Shown: positions 34,805-44,663, counted from the first letter of the stretch. The stretch is 64,000 bases of DNA from Rhodococcus sp. NBC_00297 (GCF_036173065.1 NZ_CP108041.1:3723001-3787000), one strand, 5' to 3'. The notes: a model not told the origin generated them from the sequence alone. Numbers and translations are program-made.

Positions 34805-35910
34805 CGCGGTGTGGGCGCGCCGGGAGCCGCGGCGTGCAGTGCCACCTCGCCGGCCTTGACGACGAAGTGGACGCGACGGCCGGGCACGAGGTCGAGTTCG
34901 GTGGCCGCCGCGACGGTGACGTCGGCGTGCAGCGCGGGCAGACCCGCGGCCGCGGTGGACGTGATGCGGACCGACGAGCCGGTGGACTCCACGTGGCCGA
35001 TCTGCACGGGCAGCACGTTGCGGGGGCTGCCCCGCGGTGGGTCGACGAAGACGGAGACGGCGGTGGGATGCAGCAGGGCCACCGCCGATGAGCCCGCGTC
35101 GAGAGGATCCGGGGCGCGGCCCTGCACGGCGACACCCGACGCGGTCGTGAGCGTGTCCGGAGCGGTGATGGTGCCCTCGATCGAGTTCACTCCGACGAGG
35201 GCGGCCGCGAACCGGGTACGCGGAGCCGTCAGAACGCCGCGGACGGTGCCGTGTTCGACCACTCGTCCGGCGTCGACGACGGCCACCTCACCGGCGAGCG
35301 TCAGGGCGTCGACCCGGTCGTGGGTCACCAGCAGGGTGGTGCGCGAGGTCTCGGCGAGCACCTCGCGGAGCACGCGGCGCATGGCCGGTGCGGACTCGGC
35401 GTCGAGCGCCGCGAACGGCTCGTCGAGCAGGAGCACGTCGGGGTCCGCCGCGAGTGCGCGGGCGAGGGCGACGCGTTGGGCCTGTCCGCCGGACAGTGCG
35501 CGCGGCCGCCGATCGGCGAGGTCGGCCGCGTCGACGGCCTCGAGCCATCGGCGCGCGAGTCGCTCGGACTCGGCTCGTCCGGCACCTCGTGAGCGGGGCG
35601 CGAAGGCGACGTTCGCCAGCGCGGACAGGTGTGGGAACAGCAGCGCGTCCTGGGCGAGGAGAGCCACCCGTCGGCGATGCGGCGGGACGTCGATGCGCTG
35701 CGCGCTGTCGGTGAGGGTGCGCGCTCCGATGCGGACCACGCCGTCGTCGGGCCGGACGAGTCCGGCCACCATCGACAGCAGCGTCGACTTCCCGGCACCG
35801 TTGGGCCCGAGGATCGCCACCACACCGCCCGACGGCACCGTGAGCGTGAGGTCGGCGCCGCGTGCTCGGTGACGGACGTCGAGGACGACCGAAGTGTCGG
35901 TGGGTGTCAC
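34801..35910 (-). CDS. modC: Molybdate-type ABC transporter ATPase with C-terminal Mop domain (ModC)
   Basis: 369 residues, GTG start at 35910. Walker A GPNGAGKS, signature LSGGQAQR and Walker [12 protein letters not shown]. After about residue 235 come TOBE-like modules ([19 protein letters not shown]; then [18 protein letters not shown]) that bind oxyanions in ModC. It overlaps modB (GTGA) and the TetR gene by 4 nt each. Molybdate or tungstate are the likely substrates; the binding protein is not in this window. Confidence 0.88.
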   Translation of the reverse strand: MTPTDTSVVLDVRHRARGADLTLTVPSGGVVAILGPNGAGKSTLLSMVAGLVRPDDGVVRIGARTLTDSAQRIDVPPHRRRVALLAQDALLFPHLSALANVAFAPRSRGAGRAESERLARRWLEAVDAADLADRRPRALSGGQAQRVALARALAADPDVLLLDEPFAALDAESAPAMRRVLREVLAETSRTTLLVTHDRVDALTLAGEVAVVDAGRVVEHGTVRGVLTAPRTRFAAALVGVNSIEGTITAPDTLTTASGVAVQGRAPDPLDAGSSAVALLHPTAVSVFVDPPRGSPRNVLPVQIGHVESTGSSVRITSTAAAGLPALHADVTVAAATELDLVPGRRVHFVVKAGEVALHAAAPGAPTPR

Positions 35911-36728
35911 AGCACGCCTGCCGGACGCCGACTGCGAGTGAGGATCACGATGACGATCGCGACGACGATGAGGACCAGCGAGAGGGCCACCGCCGCATCG
36001 GGATCCGTCTCGCGCTGGAGGTAGATCTCGAGCGGGAGGGTGCGGGTGACGCCCTGGAGCGACCCGGCGAACGTGAGGGTGGCGCCGAACTCGCCGAGCG
36101 CGCGGGCGAAGGAGAGCACCGCACCCGACGCCAGCCCGGGCAGGACCAGGGGAAGGGTGACCCGCAGCAGGACGGTGCCGGGTGAGGCTCCGAGGGTCGC
36201 GGCGACGACCTCGTACCGCGTGCCCGCCGTGCGCAGTGCGCCCTCGAGACTGATCACGAGGAAGGGGAGGGCGACGAACGTCTGCGCGAGGACCACCGCG
36301 GTGGTGGTGAAGGCGATGTCGATGCCCCACGCCCGCAGGTGTTCACCCAGCAGTCCCTGCCTGCCGAACGCGTAGAGCAGGGCGAGCCCACCCACCACCG
36401 GGGGCAGGACGAGGGGGAGCAGGACGAGTGCGCGCACGACGGCGACGATCCGCCCGGTCGACCGCGCGAGGACCAGGGCCATCGGCACCCCCAGCAGGAT
36501 GCAGAGGACAGTGCTGGCGGCCGCCGTGCGCAGGCTGAGCAGCAGCGCGGCCCGGGACGACTCCGAGGTGACGAGCGGAACGAAGCGAGCCACGTCGACC
36601 GAGAGCAGCATCGCCACGAGAGGGAGCACGACGAGCGCCGTGCCGAGTCCGGCAGGCACGAGGATCCAGGCGGGCGGACGCACCGCGTCGCGGTGGCCGC
36701 GCGTCCCGCCCGCGAGGCCGGAGATCAC
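35907..36728 (-). CDS. modB: Molybdate-type ABC permease (ModB)
   Basis: 273 residues with about six helices and the EAA-type loop [20 protein letters not shown] that contacts ModC. The length fits ModB (about 225-275). The GTG start is fixed by the 4-nt overlap with the Mop-regulator stop; longer in-frame extension has no homology pattern. No modA lies between the regulator and this gene, unlike most modABC clusters. Confidence 0.88.
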   Translation of the reverse strand: MISGLAGGTRGHRDAVRPPAWILVPAGLGTALVVLPLVAMLLSVDVARFVPLVTSESSRAALLLSLRTAAASTVLCILLGVPMALVLARSTGRIVAVVRALVLLPLVLPPVVGGLALLYAFGRQGLLGEHLRAWGIDIAFTTTAVVLAQTFVALPFLVISLEGALRTAGTRYEVVAATLGASPGTVLLRVTLPLVLPGLASGAVLSFARALGEFGATLTFAGSLQGVTRTLPLEIYLQRETDPDAAVALSLVLIVVAIVIVILTRSRRPAGVL

Positions 36729-37117
36729 GGTGTCTCGACGATGACGGTGGTCGCCTTGACCACCGCGACGGCGACGCTGCCGGGTTCCAGTCCGAGTGTC
36801 CGCACCGATTCTGCGCTCATCAGCGACGTCACGGTGAACGCGCCGCACTGCATCTGTACCTCGGCCATCACCGTGTCGACGACCACCGAGGTGACGAGTC
36901 CGGCCAGACGGTTGCGCGCGGAGCTGACCGTGCCGCTCGGATCCGGCGGTGCGGCGGCGCGGGCCCGAGCGTGCGCCGCGAGCGAGGCGCCGTTCACGAC
37001 GGTGCGTCCGGCCGAGTCCTTCGACGTCTCGACGACACCACTCTCGATCCACCGGCGGACGGTGTCGTCGCTGACACCGACCAGGGCGGCGGCGTCTCGG
37101 ACACGCAGATCACTCAT
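36725..37117 (-). CDS. HTH-Mop (molybdenum-pterin-binding) regulator
   Basis: 130 residues. An excisionase/MerR-like DNA-binding helix-turn-helix ([20 protein letters not shown], 5-24) is joined to a Mop/TOBE oxyanion-binding domain (about 62-130; [20 protein letters not shown] and [19 protein letters not shown]). It is the first gene of the mod-like operon and probably senses molybdate or tungstate to control it, an analogue of ModE. Start ATG 37117; an upstream start has no support. Confidence 0.85.
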   Translation of the reverse strand: MSDLRVRDAAALVGVSDDTVRRWIESGVVETSKDSAGRTVVNGASLAAHARARAAAPPDPSGTVSSARNRLAGLVTSVVVDTVMAEVQMQCGAFTVTSLMSAESVRTLGLEPGSVAVAVVKATTVIVETP

Positions 37118-37598
37118 CGGGTCGCACGCCGGAACGAGACGGGGCGCGGCGCAGATGCGGACGACGTGGGACCGAGGGCGCGCATCCACGTGATGCTAGC
37201 GGCCGGGAACAGACTCGGGGGTGTCGGCGTTGCACAGCTCGACGGAGTCGGATCCATGCCCCGGGTACCACCCCTTTCGCCGCTACGAGCGGCCTTCTGC
37301 CGAGAGGCGCACGGCCGACTCCGTCCTCGACGCCGCCGAGTTCACGCTCGGCGGCATCGTGCTGTCCGGGGTCGCTTGTGACGCACACCAACAGCACCCG
37401 CGATCATCGAAACGGGACGCCCGGTCCGCATTCCCGCTGGCAGAGGCTCCGGACCGCTGGTGAGGAGCCGGGTCGATGCTCGATCGGTACTCGACCGTGA
37501 CCGTGTTCCCCAGCTCCGGAGTGGTGAGAAATCCCAGGTGGATGGCATCATGTGCGTGATAGCTGATGGTTCGGGCGCAGGTGAGTGGAGTCGAGAGA
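37118..37598. other. 480-bp intergenic region without a recognisable gene
   Basis: Separates the divergent Mop regulator and L,D-transpeptidase genes. Short frames on both strands have no motif or codon pattern of a gene. One hairpin (GCCGCCGAG, loop TTCACG, CTCGGCGGC; 37332-37355) is evident. It may hold promoters for both neighbours; I could not assign a -10 with confidence. Confidence 0.6.
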
Positions 37599-38813
37599 AT
37601 GACGATGTCGTGGGGTAGGACCCGTCGTGGGCGCTCGACTCTGGTGGCCGCGATGACGGTGCTCGCACTCTCCGCGGCCGGGTGCACGGCGGGGTCGGGT
37701 CAGACACCGACGGCGGCTCCCGCGCCGATCGACTCCAACCCGTTGTCCGAGCTCATGAAGCCGAAGGTGTCGTTGCCGGCGCCCGACGCGTCCGTCGGAT
37801 TCTCCCCGAGTGCTCCGGTCGCGGTGACCGTGGCGGACGGCACCCTGTCCGAGGTGACGCTCACCGACGACGCCGGCACCCCTGTCCCCGGAGCACTGTC
37901 CGAGGATCGGTCGTCCTGGACGAACAGCGAGGTGCTCGACTACAACGGCACCTACACGATGCGTACGCGGGCCTACGGTCTGGGCGGTGAGGCGTCGTCC
38001 GTCTCGTCCTTCACCACCAGTTCGCCGGACAACGTCACCAAGCCGTACCTGCTGCCGTCCGAGAACGAGATCGTGGGCATCGGCCAACCGGTCGCCGTGC
38101 AGTTCGACGAGCCGATCCCCGACAAGATCGCCGCGCAGAACGCGATCACCGTCGTGACGGACCCGCCGGTCGAGGGTGCCTTCTACTGGGTCAACCAGAA
38201 AGAGGTGCGGTGGCGCCCGCAGAACTACTGGGCTCCCGGCACCCGCGTCACCGTGACGGTGGACGTCTTCGGTCGCGACCTCGGCGAGGGACTCTTCGGC
38301 CAGGAGAACGCGTCGTCGTCCTTCTCGATCGGTGACGCCGTCATCGCCACCGCGGACGACGCCACCAAGCAGGTGACGTTCTCCGTCAACGGAGTCGACG
38401 TCAAGACCATGCCGACGTCGATGGGCAAGGACAGCTCGCCCACCGACAACGGGGTCTACATCATCGGTGACAAGTTCGCGTCCATGGTCATGGACTCGTC
38501 GACTTACGGCGTCGCCGTGGACTCCGCGCAGGGCTACCGCACTCCGGTCGACTGGGCGACGCGAATGTCGTACAGCGGCATCTTCTTCCACTCGGCGCCG
38601 TGGTCCGTCGGATCACAGGGCTATTCGAACGTCAGCCATGGTTGCCTGAACCTGAGCCCGTCGAACGCGAAGTGGGTCTACGACAACACCAAGCGTGGTG
38701 ACATCACCGTCGTGAAGAACACCGTGGGTGGAACACTGTCGGGTACCGACGGACTGGGCGACTGGAACATCCCGTGGGACGAGTGGAAAGCCGGCAACGC
38801 CCAGTCCGTCTGA
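37599..38813 (+). CDS. L,D-transpeptidase lipoprotein (YkuD)
   Basis: 404 residues. Signal peptide with lipobox LSAAGC, lipidated C29, then an Ig-like domain pair and a YkuD catalytic domain with H347 and C349 (SHGCLN) preceded by IFFHSAPW. This forms 3-3 peptidoglycan cross-links and attaches at the outer membrane face of the cell membrane. Similarity in layout to LdtMt2/Ldt families. ATG 37599 follows GAGAGA. The M23 peptidase is convergent 4 nt away, a cell-wall remodelling pair. Confidence 0.93.
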   Translation: MTMSWGRTRRGRSTLVAAMTVLALSAAGCTAGSGQTPTAAPAPIDSNPLSELMKPKVSLPAPDASVGFSPSAPVAVTVADGTLSEVTLTDDAGTPVPGALSEDRSSWTNSEVLDYNGTYTMRTRAYGLGGEASSVSSFTTSSPDNVTKPYLLPSENEIVGIGQPVAVQFDEPIPDKIAAQNAITVVTDPPVEGAFYWVNQKEVRWRPQNYWAPGTRVTVTVDVFGRDLGEGLFGQENASSSFSIGDAVIATADDATKQVTFSVNGVDVKTMPTSMGKDSSPTDNGVYIIGDKFASMVMDSSTYGVAVDSAQGYRTPVDWATRMSYSGIFFHSAPWSVGSQGYSNVSHGCLNLSPSNAKWVYDNTKRGDITVVKNTVGGTLSGTDGLGDWNIPWDEWKAGNAQSV

Positions 38814-38817
38814 GCCG

Positions 38818-39609
38818 CTAGACCTTCAGGCCCAGAGCGGTGAGGTAACCGACCGGGTCCACGGCCTCGCCGCCGCGTCGCACCTCGAAGTGCAGGTGCG
38901 GGCCGTTGGAGTCGCCGGTACTGCCGACCGCGCCGATGGCCTGACCGGGAGCGATGGTGTCACCCACGGCGACATCGATGCGACTCTGGTGTCCGTAGAG
39001 GACCTCCGTGTCGCCCTTCTGGATCTTCACCAGGTTGCCGTACCCGTCGCCCGCGTCACCGGCCTGCGTGACTGTGCCGCCGGTGACCGCGTAGATCGTG
39101 GTGCCCTGCGCGGCTCCGAGGTCGATGCCCTCGTGGTTCTGCCGTCCGCCGCCGGTCGGGTTGTCGCGCCCGCCGTAACCGGACGTGACCTCGAAGGTGC
39201 CGGGCGTCAAGGGGAGTCGTGATCCGCCGACGCCCAGCGGGGCCGCCTGGAAGGGCGACGTTGCGTCCGGCGCGGCGTCGGGAGTCACCGGGGTGAGGGT
39301 GATGTCGCCGAGAACGAGCCCCGCGACCTCCTGCACCAGCACGCCCGTCGCGTCGAAGACGGCGGCGAGGATCGCCGCCTGCTGCTTGGCGCTCAGCGGA
39401 ACACCGGGAATCTGGAACGCGGGCAGAGCGGGGAGCGGCGGAAGCGCGGGTGCCGCTGCGGCCGTGGGTGTCCCGGCGAAGAGCAGAGCTCCGGTGGCCG
39501 CGACGCCCACCATGGCGGCGGATCCCCAGCGACCACGGCGGCGCACCGGTGACGGCGATGCGTCCACGGTGTCCTGTGATGCGGTGTTCGAGTGTGATGT
39601 TCGGTGCAC
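38818..39609 (-). CDS. Secreted M23 peptidase (LytM-type)
   Basis: 263 residues, GTG start after GGAGGT. A signal peptide (SAAMVGVAATGALLFAGTPT, A-x-A near 52) precedes a Pro-rich linker and an M23 domain with zinc/active-site residues H159, D163 (NHEGIDL), H207 (YGHQ) and H240 (GPHLHFEV). All ligands are intact, so it is an active endopeptidase that cuts peptidoglycan stems or bridges. It lies in a long structured 5' leader and is convergent with the L,D-transpeptidase. Confidence 0.92.
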   Translation of the reverse strand: MHRTSHSNTASQDTVDASPSPVRRRGRWGSAAMVGVAATGALLFAGTPTAAAAPALPPLPALPAFQIPGVPLSAKQQAAILAAVFDATGVLVQEVAGLVLGDITLTPVTPDAAPDATSPFQAAPLGVGGSRLPLTPGTFEVTSGYGGRDNPTGGGRQNHEGIDLGAAQGTTIYAVTGGTVTQAGDAGDGYGNLVKIQKGDTEVLYGHQSRIDVAVGDTIAPGQAIGAVGSTGDSNGPHLHFEVRRGGEAVDPVGYLTALGLKV

Positions 39610-40081
39610 GAGCTACCTCCGTATGCGCCCACGGGCGTCGCCATTCGGTCGGCGCCGACCCGGGGGAGGAGTCCCGTCGCTGCTGCGCTGTCCACGGCGG
39701 TACGGCCGTCGACGTCCCTCTGACCCGTACCGGTCTCACCGACCGGTACCGGACGAGCAGTCGCCCACGGCGCACCGCTCGGCGAAGTCGAATGCCCTTC
39801 CCTTGGCATTCACGTCCGTCGAGCGAACAACACGAGTAACACACGGCGCACCTTCCCCAAGAGCGCCACGGGTCACTCTACGGGACAGCAGTATCGCTCG
39901 GTAACACGAATGCTCAATTACACCAACGTAATTCGGTTGTGCCGGCCTACCTGCGAAAACACATACGTGTAATTCGTCGGTGGGGCCGTCCCGGTGCGGA
40001 GATCGGACCTGTCCGGACTGGTACCTTGCGTTCGGGTGCGGGTTACTGCCGCGTGTGGCGCGACTGTGGGGGATGTTCTGT
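39610..40081. other. 470-bp divergent regulatory region with a structured leader of the M23 gene
   Basis: On the M23 side two hairpins are evident: GTACCGGTC (39727-39735) with GACCGGTAC (39741-39749), and GAATGCC (39790-39796) with GGCATTC (39805-39811). Towards the other gene the DNA is AT-rich, with AATTAC-N6-GTAATT (39917-39934) and another GTAATT at 39970-39975. GTAACAC occurs at about 39835 and 39902. A structured leader RNA is possible; no known class is recognised, and I checked for a c-di-AMP (ydaO) signature without finding one. Confidence 0.45.
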
Positions 40082-41305
40082 ATGCGACGACAACGGGCGA
40101 TGGCGGCTACGCTGGCACTGGCACTGGTGGGGGGAGTGAGCCTGGTGCTCGCGCCCGTGGCGGCGGCCGAACCGTGTGGAGGACTGCCCGGTACCGGGAT
40201 CGACGGAACAGGTTTTCCCGGTCAGCCACCTGCGGGACGGCAGGGTCCGGTGCCCGCCTACAACGGGCCGTCGACGTCCACCGTGGGGTGGGTGACCGGT
40301 CAGGAGAGTGTGAACCGGACGTTCGATCGTTTCGGAATCTCGGGGACCGATCTCGGCATCAGTTGGGACAACGGAGCCGGTCAGACCCTCATGGCGTTCG
40401 GCGACACCTTCGGGAACTGCGCGGTCCCGGGCGGGCAGTGGCGGCACAATGTTCTGTTGCGCAGCAACGACACCGACCTGTCGGACGGCATCACGTTCGC
40501 CGACGGTGTGCCCGGTGACGTGAACTCCGGTGCGGTGGTGGCCGGGAACGATCCGCGATTCGCCACCCAACTGCTCTCGGCTCTCGGGCTCTCACCTGTC
40601 GAGTACACGATCGTTCCCACGTCGGCGATCGCCGTGAACGGCGTGCAGTATCTGCACTTCATGTCGGTCCGCGAGTGGAGCGGCTCGGTGTGGTCGACGA
40701 ACTACGCGGGAATCGCGACGTCGCGCGACAACGGGCAGACGTGGTTCCCCGAGCCCGGCACGATCCGGTTCAACAGCGGCGTGGCCGTCCCCGGTACGGA
40801 GCAGTTGGACGCCCGCTTCCAGCAGGCGGCGTTCGTCCGCGGCCAGGACGGGTTCGTGTACCAGTACGGGACACCGAACGGCCGTCTCGGTGCGGCCTAC
40901 CTGGCCCGCGTCGCACCCGACGCGATGCTGGACCTCACCCGGTACGAGTACTGGAACGGTGGGTCCTGGACCTCCGACCTGGCCGCCGCCGCTCCTGTGG
41001 TCGGCCAGCCGGTCGGGGAGATGTCCGTCGCGTGGAATGCGTATCTCGGTCGCTACATCATGCTGTACGGCAACGACGTCGAGGGCCGCATCATGGCGCG
41101 GACCGCGTCGGCGCCCGAGGGGCCGTGGAGCGCTCCCACCGCGCTGGTGGTGAACAACGACATCGGCAACTACCCGGGCGGTGGCCTCTACGCGCCCTAC
41201 ATCCACCCGAGGTCGGCCGGTGACTCGCTGTACTTCACGGCGTCGCAGTACTCGTCCTACAACGTCATCCTCATGCGGACGGACCTCGACGCGCTGCCCC
41301 GCTGA
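40082..41305 (+). CDS. Secreted DUF4185 protein
   Basis: 407 residues. An N-terminal signal peptide (AATLALALVGGVSLVLAPVA, cleavage near AAAEP) leads to a beta-rich domain with repeated Trp/Asp blades (GISWDNGAGQTLMAFGDTFG, SRDNGQTWFPEPG), resembling a glycoside-hydrolase-like propeller assigned to DUF4185. Such proteins may bind or cut cell-envelope arabinan or galactan, as some DUF4185 members hydrolyse D-arabinan in mycobacteria. This member's activity is inferred. ATG 40082 is 9 nt from GGGGGA; 40073 is alternative. Confidence 0.85.
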   Translation: MRRQRAMAATLALALVGGVSLVLAPVAAAEPCGGLPGTGIDGTGFPGQPPAGRQGPVPAYNGPSTSTVGWVTGQESVNRTFDRFGISGTDLGISWDNGAGQTLMAFGDTFGNCAVPGGQWRHNVLLRSNDTDLSDGITFADGVPGDVNSGAVVAGNDPRFATQLLSALGLSPVEYTIVPTSAIAVNGVQYLHFMSVREWSGSVWSTNYAGIATSRDNGQTWFPEPGTIRFNSGVAVPGTEQLDARFQQAAFVRGQDGFVYQYGTPNGRLGAAYLARVAPDAMLDLTRYEYWNGGSWTSDLAAAAPVVGQPVGEMSVAWNAYLGRYIMLYGNDVEGRIMARTASAPEGPWSAPTALVVNNDIGNYPGGGLYAPYIHPRSAGDSLYFTASQYSSYNVILMRTDLDALPR

Positions 41306-41317
41306 GCCCCACGCACG

Positions 41318-41353
41318 ACGAAGGCCCCCGACTCGCGAGTCGGGGGCCTTCGT
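41318..41353. terminator. Intrinsic terminator after the DUF4185 gene
   Basis: A palindrome of two 18-base arms (ACGAAGGCCCCCGACTCG and its complement) with no true loop beyond CGCG. Ends about 6 nt before tRNA-His (opposite strand), so may serve both directions. Confidence 0.8.
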
Positions 41354-41359
41354 GTTCGG

Positions 41360-41433
41360 GGTGGACGACGGGACTCGAACCCGCGACAGCCAGGATCACA
41401 ACCTGGTGCTCTACCAACTGAACTACGCCCACC
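41360..41433 (-). tRNA. tRNA-His (GTG anticodon)
   Basis: Read on the minus strand: acceptor GTGGGCG with CGTCCAC, D-arm AGTTCAGTTGGTAGAGC, anticodon loop TTGTGAT (anticodon GTG) and T-arm GGGTTCGAGTCCC. The 5' G(-1) pairs with C73, the hallmark of tRNA-His. CCA is not encoded. It sits just downstream of orn on the same strand. Confidence 0.95.
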
Positions 41434-41512
41434 ATTGCTGCACACCCTGCGGCGATGCAGCGCGTTCGATACTAGCGTGACCGATACGCGGGAAGCCAAT
41501 CGGTTCCCTGTG

Positions 41513-42115
41513 TCACGCGTCGCCACCGGTCAGCGTCGTCACGACGGCGCCGATCTCCTCGGTGGTCGGTCCCGGAGCCGCCACGAAGGCCGTCTGCCGG
41601 TAGTACTTCAGCTCCCGGATCGACTCCTCGATGTCCGCGAGTGCCCGGTGCGCGAGGCCCTTGGGAGGCTGACCGAAGTAGATGCGTGGGTACCACCGGC
41701 GGCACAACTCCTTGATGGAGCTGACGTCGATCATCCGGTAGTGCAGGTAGCCGTTCAGCTCCGGCATGTCCCGCGCGATGAAGCCGCGGTCGGTGCCGAT
41801 CGAGTTGCCGGCGAGCGGCGCGGTGCCGGCGGGAACGTGCTGCCGGATGTACTCGAGCACCTTCTCCTGCGCCTGCTCCATCGTGACCGTCGACGCGCGG
41901 ACCTCCTCGGTGAGCCCCGACTTGGCGTGCATCTCGGTGACCACGTCCGGCATCGAGGCCAGTGCGTCGTCGTCGCAGTGGATCACGATGTCCACGCCGT
42001 CGCCGAGAACGTTGAGGTCGCTGTCGGTGACCAGGGCCGCGATTTCGATGAGCTTGTCCGAGCCCAGCTCGAGGCCCGTCATCTCGCAGTCGATCCACAC
42101 CAGTTTGTCGTTCAC
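41513..42115 (-). CDS. orn: Oligoribonuclease (Orn)
   Basis: 200 residues of the DEDDh 3'-5' exonuclease family. D9 and E11 ([14 protein letters not shown]), internal Asp ([14 protein letters not shown]) and the His of HRALADI are in place. Orn degrades 2-5-nt RNA and pGpG. GTG at 42115 is preferred since GAGGA is 5 nt upstream; ATG 42121 adds two residues. Followed by tRNA-His, a conserved actinobacterial order. Confidence 0.95.
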   Translation of the reverse strand: MNDKLVWIDCEMTGLELGSDKLIEIAALVTDSDLNVLGDGVDIVIHCDDDALASMPDVVTEMHAKSGLTEEVRASTVTMEQAQEKVLEYIRQHVPAGTAPLAGNSIGTDRGFIARDMPELNGYLHYRMIDVSSIKELCRRWYPRIYFGQPPKGLAHRALADIEESIRELKYYRQTAFVAAPGPTTEEIGAVVTTLTGGDA

Positions 42116-42232
42116 GCACATCCTCGGTATCCGTCGTGTCCATCGGTACCGCTGCCACAGTAGACCCGCACGTGTCGGTACCGGCGATAGAGTTCAGCCC
42201 GTACCGCCGGCGACACGAGAACGGGAGCACGA

Positions 42233-43813
42233 GTGACGATGACGGAACCGACGGAGGGTGGCCGCGCGGCCGCGATCGCAGCGGGGTACGCCACGGAAGG
42301 TCCCGCCATCGAACTCGGCAGTGTGGTGCTGGACGGCGTCGCGGATCCGACCGCACGGGTCCGGTTACCGCTGAAGATGGTGAACCGTCACGGCCTCGTG
42401 GCCGGCGCCACGGGAACCGGCAAGACGAAGACCGTGCAGGTGATCGCCGAACAGCTCTCCGCGGCCGGTGTTCCGGTGGTGCTGGCCGACGTCAAGGGCG
42501 ACCTCTCGGGACTGTCCGCTCCGGGCGCCGACTCGGACGGCCTGCGCGGCCGGGCCGGCGAGACCGGCGCGGACGGGTGGGCGCCCACGGGATTCCCGGT
42601 CGAGTTCCTCTCCCTCGGTACCGAGGGTGGCGCGGTGCCGGTGCGCGCGACCATCACGGCGTTCGGCCCGATCCTGCTCAGCAAGGTGTTGCAGCTCAAC
42701 GCGACTCAGGAGTCGACCCTCGGACTGATCTTCCACTGGGCGGACACGCAGGGGCTCGCGCTGCTCGATCTGAAGGATCTGCGTGCCGTCATCACGCACC
42801 TCACGAGCGACGAGGGCAAGGCCGACCTGAAGGGCATCGGCGGCGTCTCGTCGTCCACCGCCGGTGTCATCCTGCGGGCACTGGTGAACCTGGAGGCCGA
42901 CGGCGGCGACACGTTCTTCGGTGAGCCGGAGATGCGGACGGAGGACCTGATCCGCACCGCACCGGACGGACGCGGCATCGTCACCCTCTTCGAACTCGGC
43001 GCTCTCGCAGCGTGTCCCGTCATGTTCTCCACGTTCCTGATGTGGGTGCTGGCCGATCTCTTCCAGACCCTGCCGGAGGAGGGGGACCTCGACGCACCGA
43101 AGCTGGTGTTCGTGTTCGACGAGGCACATCTGCTCTTCGCCGACGCGTCGAAGGCCTTCCTCCAGCAGGTCGAGCAGACCGTGAAACTGATTCGCTCCAA
43201 GGGTGTCGGCATCTTCTTCTGCACGCAGCTGCCGTCGGACGTTCCCGGGCCGGTGCTCTCCCAGCTCGGCGCGCGGGTGCAGCACGCGCTGCGCGCCTTC
43301 ACCCCGGACGACCAGAAGGCGCTGACCAAGACGGTACGGACCTATCCCAAGAGTGCGGACTACGACCTGGAGGAGGCACTCACCACCCTCGGGACCGGCG
43401 AGGCGATCGTCACGGTGCTGTCCGAGCGGGGCGCGCCGACTCCCGTGGCCTGGACCAGGATTCGTCCGCCGCAGTCGCTGATGGACACCATCGGAACGGA
43501 CGCGATCACGGCCGCCGCGACCGCCAGTCCGTTGTACGCGACGTACGGCACCACCGTCGACGGCGAGTCCGCGTACGAGTTGCTGAACGCACGGATGGCC
43601 CCCGAACCGACGCCGCAGCAGCCGGAGTTCCCGCCGCTGCCGCAGACCTACGACCTGCCGCCGCTGCCCGCGCCGGAGCCGGAAGGGCCGTCGGCCGCAG
43701 AACGCATCATGGCCAACCCCGCCGTGAAGAGCTTCCTGCGGTCGGCAGCCAGTGCGGCCGGTCGCGAGATCTCACGGAGCATCTTCGGGACCGGACGCCG
43801 CCGTCGGAGGTAG
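42233..43813 (+). CDS. HerA-like ATPase (DUF853)
   Basis: 526 residues. Walker A GATGTGKT (58-65) and Walker B VFVFDEAHLLF, with IFFCTQLPSDVPG as sensor region, place it in the DUF853 HerA/FtsK-like family. It lacks a nuclease partner such as NurA nearby. A Pro-rich linker and SIFGTGRRRRR at the C-terminus may contact nucleic acid. The role is unknown; a DNA translocase is plausible. GTG 42233 follows GGGAGCACGA; ATG 42239 is in frame. Confidence 0.85.
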   Translation: MTMTEPTEGGRAAAIAAGYATEGPAIELGSVVLDGVADPTARVRLPLKMVNRHGLVAGATGTGKTKTVQVIAEQLSAAGVPVVLADVKGDLSGLSAPGADSDGLRGRAGETGADGWAPTGFPVEFLSLGTEGGAVPVRATITAFGPILLSKVLQLNATQESTLGLIFHWADTQGLALLDLKDLRAVITHLTSDEGKADLKGIGGVSSSTAGVILRALVNLEADGGDTFFGEPEMRTEDLIRTAPDGRGIVTLFELGALAACPVMFSTFLMWVLADLFQTLPEEGDLDAPKLVFVFDEAHLLFADASKAFLQQVEQTVKLIRSKGVGIFFCTQLPSDVPGPVLSQLGARVQHALRAFTPDDQKALTKTVRTYPKSADYDLEEALTTLGTGEAIVTVLSERGAPTPVAWTRIRPPQSLMDTIGTDAITAAATASPLYATYGTTVDGESAYELLNARMAPEPTPQQPEFPPLPQTYDLPPLPAPEPEGPSAAERIMANPAVKSFLRSAASAAGREISRSIFGTGRRRRR

Positions 43814-43817
43814 AAGG

Positions 43818-44624
43818 TCAGGAACCGCCGAGCTTCTTGTAGAAGCTGCCGATGATCGGAGCGCTGATCGAGCGCGGACTGTACTGGCCCGCAACGGACA
43901 TGCCCTTGCTGAGGATTCCGGGAACGATGCGCATCTTGTTCTTCTCGAGCCCGTCGAGAGACAGCCGTGCCGTGTACGCGCTGTCGATCCACAGGAAGTC
44001 CGGCACCAGCTTGTCGACGATGGAGGCGTCCGCGGGATCGGGCGTCTCGGTGCGGACCGGGCCGGGTGCGAGGAGCGTGCAGTGCACGCCGGTGCCGGCG
44101 AGCTCCGATCGCAACGACTCGGAGAACGTGTTCACGAACGCCTTGGTGGCGGCGTAGGTCGCATTGTTGGGGATGGCCATGTTGCCCGCGGCCGAGCCGG
44201 TGACGAGGATGCCGCCGGCGCCGCGCTCGATCATGCCGGGCAGGACCGCCAGCGTGAGATCGTGCACCGCAACAGCATTGAGCTGCACCTGGGCGCGCTC
44301 GTAGGCGGGATCCAGCGCCGACACCGGACCGAAGGTGGCGATGCCGGCGTTGTTGCAGAGCACCGAGATGTCGCGGCCGGCCAGTTCGTCCGCCAGGGTC
44401 TGGCGTTGAACGGGATCGGACAGATCGTTCACGCGGACCTCGACGGTGACGCCGTGCTCGGCGGTCAGCTTCGCCGACAGCGCCTCGAGCAACTCGCCTC
44501 GACGGGCGACGACGATCAGCGAATGACCACGGGCGGCGAGTTCGGTGGCGAGTGCTTCTCCGATGCCGGACGACGCTCCGGTGACGACGGCACGGGACTC
44601 TGCGGTGGGTGCGGGGAGGCTCAC
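43818..44624 (-). CDS. Short-chain dehydrogenase/reductase
   Basis: 268 residues: cofactor motif TGASSGIG, NNAG (LCNNAGIATFG), catalytic Ser (TGSAAG) and Y-x3-K (YAATK). Both NAD(P) and catalytic signatures are intact; substrate unknown. GTG 44624 is favoured since TAGCCT on this strand ends 8 nt before it (leaderless); GTG 44630 is an alternative. It lies 39 nt after fadH, possibly co-regulated. Confidence 0.88.
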   Translation of the reverse strand: MSLPAPTAESRAVVTGASSGIGEALATELAARGHSLIVVARRGELLEALSAKLTAEHGVTVEVRVNDLSDPVQRQTLADELAGRDISVLCNNAGIATFGPVSALDPAYERAQVQLNAVAVHDLTLAVLPGMIERGAGGILVTGSAAGNMAIPNNATYAATKAFVNTFSESLRSELAGTGVHCTLLAPGPVRTETPDPADASIVDKLVPDFLWIDSAYTARLSLDGLEKNKMRIVPGILSKGMSVAGQYSPRSISAPIIGSFYKKLGGS

Positions 44625-44663
44625 GGTCACCGAGGCTAGCGTGACGCTGCGGAGCACGCGACG

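Noticed and set aside
34805..36330. Longer modC start at 36330
   Set aside because: Added residues are a shadow of modB in another frame; the GTGA overlap at 35907-35910 fixes the start.
37118..37598. Possible small genes or molybdenum-cofactor riboswitch in the Mop-Ldt gap
   Set aside because: No frame has credible composition or ribosome site, and no conserved Moco-RNA features were recognised.
39610..39850. c-di-AMP (ydaO) riboswitch before the M23 peptidase
   Set aside because: Neighbourhood is right, but the conserved GACAGCTAACC-type 3' segment and GGGGAACC-type 5' segment were not found on either strand.
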